Positions 62,801-64,000 of a stretch of DNA of 64,000 nucleotides are shown one piece after another; the stretch's first letter is position 1, and every line of letters begins with the position of its first letter. Position numbers and translations under genes: made by a program. The DNA lies in assembly GCF_014534745.1 (NCBI RefSeq), contig NZ_JACVVP010000040.1, positions 1 through 64,000 on the forward strand, given 5' to 3'. This stretch comes from Flammeovirga sp. EKP202. Lineage in GTDB: Bacteria; Bacteroidota; Bacteroidia; Cytophagales; Flammeovirgaceae. The notes under the pieces were generated by a model, which saw only the letters and a list, made by a program, of their open reading frames with translations, ran no database searches and was not told the DNA's origin.

Positions 62801-63000
62801 TAGTTACCTTCAAAGTCTGATGCAGTACCGTTGTGTGTACCTTTGATTCTGATACTCACACCTGGGATTGATTCTTCATCATCACCCGTTACAGTACCTT
62901 TAATTTTTATATAAGTTCCTTGTGCATAAACCAACGGAGTACAAAAGAATATACATCCAATTAGTAGCAAGGATAGTTTCATTTTAGTTAAGTCTTTCAT
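59890..63000 (-). CDS. susC: SusC/RagA family TonB-linked outer-membrane transporter (locus 2)
   Basis: 1036 residues. Signal peptide (from Met1 or Met7, MKLSLLLIG) ending VYAQG; carboxypeptidase-like domain (IKIKGTVTGDDEESIPGVSI); plug with LVVVGYGKQDAKEVSGSIQS, LYVVDGFPLEDPS and VLKDASATAIYGSRGSNG; long barrel ending FIAGFQVSF. All standard features are present. It lies 26 bp downstream of the partial gene at 63027, and is followed by susD and a lipoprotein, giving a four-gene operon. No regulator for this locus is inside the window. Confidence 0.96.
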   Translation of the reverse strand: MKDLTKMKLSLLLIGCIFFCTPLVYAQGTYIKIKGTVTGDDEESIPGVSIRIKGTHNGTASDFEGNYSLRVKPDARLLVSYVGYEAQEIPVNGRKIIDIRLVAEIEQLDELVVVGYGKQDAKEVSGSIQSMVMGEEVNSMPAASFDQMLQGRMAGVQVSAGEGGPGQAMNFEIRGANTITGSSAPLYVVDGFPLEDPSLFTLDPADIDRIDVLKDASATAIYGSRGSNGVILITTKAGMSGKPVITFNTKVGVSQIPQNRRMETLNAREYVQLQHDLGGGDPWGEVGNYTDADMTNWQDEIFTTAPFQNYNVSMRGGSDLSKFFGSVGYINQAGTLMNTGFERINGRFKLDQKLGKRVNMSMNVNYAHTEHKGQKTSTASVSAIKSAIMFRPMTPKNGDLDDDDELSAGFYPPTQTLENTDRSEISDVMQANINFDVDIAKGLKFRSQLGYQINYTQVKTFFREGTNQADRGSDGINGHVSQLRAQNYINENTLSYDWSKNGHKINALTGITFQSSNRYRFQATAIQFPLDDLGWGNIGLGNVAKMPSSAQTGQNLMSGLGRINYAYKGKYILTASVRADGSSRFKEGNRFGIFPSVSAAWRAGDEDFIQNWDVFSDLKFKAGLGTTGNNRVGDFDFIPTMAVGPGYYFGGHYHSAFYQEKLANTDLKWETTQQFNVGAEMGFLNNRLLVDVEYYYNLTDNLLFDAKVAPSTGYTQVKQNIGAVVNRGVELSINTVNVQTKNFKWTSNFNISFNDNEIKNLSYGEDFRLYDPNVGGMFAGELYYGLFVGMPMTQMYGYRYDGIYQMDDFVRNSNGELVLKDGVPGFDSQTGQVRPGMPKYRDVNGDGVIDENDKEIIGNPNPRHFGGFTNNFTYKNWDLSILLTWSVGQDVFNGNMADFGVVGNQRGRNYLKDVGDRWTLNNPVGDGVWGAPGPGQEYTYQQVYGGHQMSDYFIEDASFLRIKNITLGYTFEPQKLKKLRIDRMRVYASVDNLWVFTNYSGYDPEVSVRNQAMYRGIDYSSYPASQSFIAGFQVSF

Positions 63001-63026
63001 TTCTTCAGGAAGTTTAGTTTGCTGAA

Positions 63027-64000
63027 TTATTTTGCTCTTACTTGTAGTTGGTAGATATAAAATCGTCTTGCCAATGCACCAACGGCAGGATTGAAGAAGT
63101 CAGCTCTTAAAGCCACTCTGATTTCTTCTCCCAAAAATTCAGCAGGGATAGCTACTTGATGATTTCCTTCTGCTTTTAATTGCTTTTCATTGATAATGGC
63201 TGTTGTATACATCATCAAATGCTCAGAGATATCATTTTCAATTAAAGTCCAGTTCGATTGTTCTGGCGCCTCTTCGTTATAATCAGAAGCTTTACAAACC
63301 ATTACTCCCAAATGTTGATTGACATTTTGAGCACCACCTGTGTATCTCCAGAAACCTGTTACATCTACATAAGCTTCCTCATTGATGGTAGTCAAATCAA
63401 TAACATCAGAAACTAAATCAGCTCTTGATTCTTGATTCCATGACCAGTACGCTTTTACAATTTTCTCAGAAACAAAACCTTCTTCGTTTTCAAAATCAAA
63501 AGCAACACCTGACCATGCTCTTCTCCATAAACCTCCAGTGTAGTTGGGTCCGTTATCTTCTTCTGCAAGTTCAGTAGAATACATTTCGCCATCAATCTCT
63601 TTTTCTACTACACCATAAGTGTTGGTATTGATTGCATTTTGCAAACCGTAAGAAGTTGGAGAACCTAAGAAAGAAATAGCATTGTAGAATAGACGGCCTA
63701 CATTTTTACCGATTACCTCAATAATCACCGCCGTTCTTTTAGACAAAGCACCTAACGTATTTTCAACATTAATGTCCAATTCAAATACTTCAATGTCATC
63801 GTCTCCAATAGGAAATGCTTGTTGTAATTTTACTTTACCAATCTCAGCATCAATAGCAAAGACATCAGAAAAGTTGGAAAGTGTAAATTCGTAAGGGCCT
63901 CCACCTTTTACATTCGGACGACTTGTTGCTACCTCAAGGTCATCTCCATAAAATGAATAAATGTTGGGCATGTAAATGATATCTTGAGGGATAGATTGAT
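63027..64000 (-). CDS. Cadherin-like surface protein, 5' end outside window
   Basis: The frame is open from 63027 up to the right edge: before the Met at 63971 it reads QSIPQDIIY without a stop, so the gene starts beyond base 64000 and this Met is internal. Visible are a cadherin-like module (FAIDAEIGKVKL, then ELDINVENTLGALSKRTAV) and a beta-rich C-terminal part with W-rich segments (YTGGLWRRAWSGVAFDFE). It is upstream of susC in the same operon, so a secreted or lipid-anchored glycan-binding protein is likely. The signal region cannot be seen. Confidence 0.7.
   Translation of the reverse strand, partial: QSIPQDIIYMPNIYSFYGDDLEVATSRPNVKGGGPYEFTLSNFSDVFAIDAEIGKVKLQQAFPIGDDDIEVFELDINVENTLGALSKRTAVIIEVIGKNVGRLFYNAISFLGSPTSYGLQNAINTNTYGVVEKEIDGEMYSTELAEEDNGPNYTGGLWRRAWSGVAFDFENEEGFVSEKIVKAYWSWNQESRADLVSDVIDLTTINEEAYVDVTGFWRYTGGAQNVNQHLGVMVCKASDYNEEAPEQSNWTLIENDISEHLMMYTTAIINEKQLKAEGNHQVAIPAEFLGEEIRVALRADFFNPAVGALARRFYIYQLQVRAK

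Overview
The window looks like chromosome from a marine, polysaccharide-degrading member of the Bacteroidota, most likely Cytophagales; a Flammeovirga-like genome is my best guess. The basis is low GC, two SusC/SusD pairs, a hybrid two-component regulator, six exported type I sulfatases, a GH86 agarase/porphyranase-type enzyme, type IX secretion (T9SS) C-terminal domains, a PorP/SprF protein and promoters with a TAnnTTTG -7 box. The genus is an inference.

Layout. 1-10.2 kb: a lipoprotein sulfatase, a 980-residue BNR/sortilin-like T9SS cargo, a GH86 enzyme with a T9SS tail and a GH28-like beta-helix protein, which together suggest use of red-algal sulfated galactan. 10.4-17.3 kb: a PorP/SprF protein and a 1904-residue PKD-rich surface protein with a gliding-type C-terminus. 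18.1-22.3 kb: an S1_7-like sulfatase and a Tat-exported FAD oxidoreductase. 22.3-31.7 kb: an accessory island with a type I restriction-modification system (hsdM, hsdS, hsdR), two GxxExxY proteins each preceded by a long imperfect inverted repeat, a coiled-coil protein, an IS30-type helix-turn-helix protein without a catalytic domain, an unknown 99-residue protein and a DUF6398 protein. 31.9-33.2 kb: an exported caspase-like protein. 33.5-45.5 kb: polysaccharide utilisation locus 1 (susC-susD-lipoprotein, divergent from a hybrid two-component regulator). 46-47.8 kb: a CSTAR-type sulfatase. 48.1-49.2 kb: ahpC followed by what looks like the ghost of a second ahpC, with promoter and terminator kept and the coding region lost. 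49.4-56.5 kb: three sulfatases around a membrane sensor. 56.9-64 kb: polysaccharide utilisation locus 2 (lipoprotein-like gene, susC, susD, lipoprotein), running off the right edge.

The most striking feature is the gene ending at 53011. It encodes a 7TM-DISM membrane sensor with a kinase-style coiled-coil linker, but the histidine kinase output is replaced by the N-terminal zinc-ribbon/helix-turn-helix domain of IS1595-type transposases. It is the first gene of an apparent operon with two sulfatases, so it may be a membrane-bound, ligand-controlled transcription regulator built from a captured transposase DNA-binding domain.

A family of interspersed non-coding repeats (about 200-380 bp, modular, with several internal palindromes) fills most of the long intergenic gaps. 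No tRNA, rRNA, CRISPR array or complete insertion sequence was recognised.
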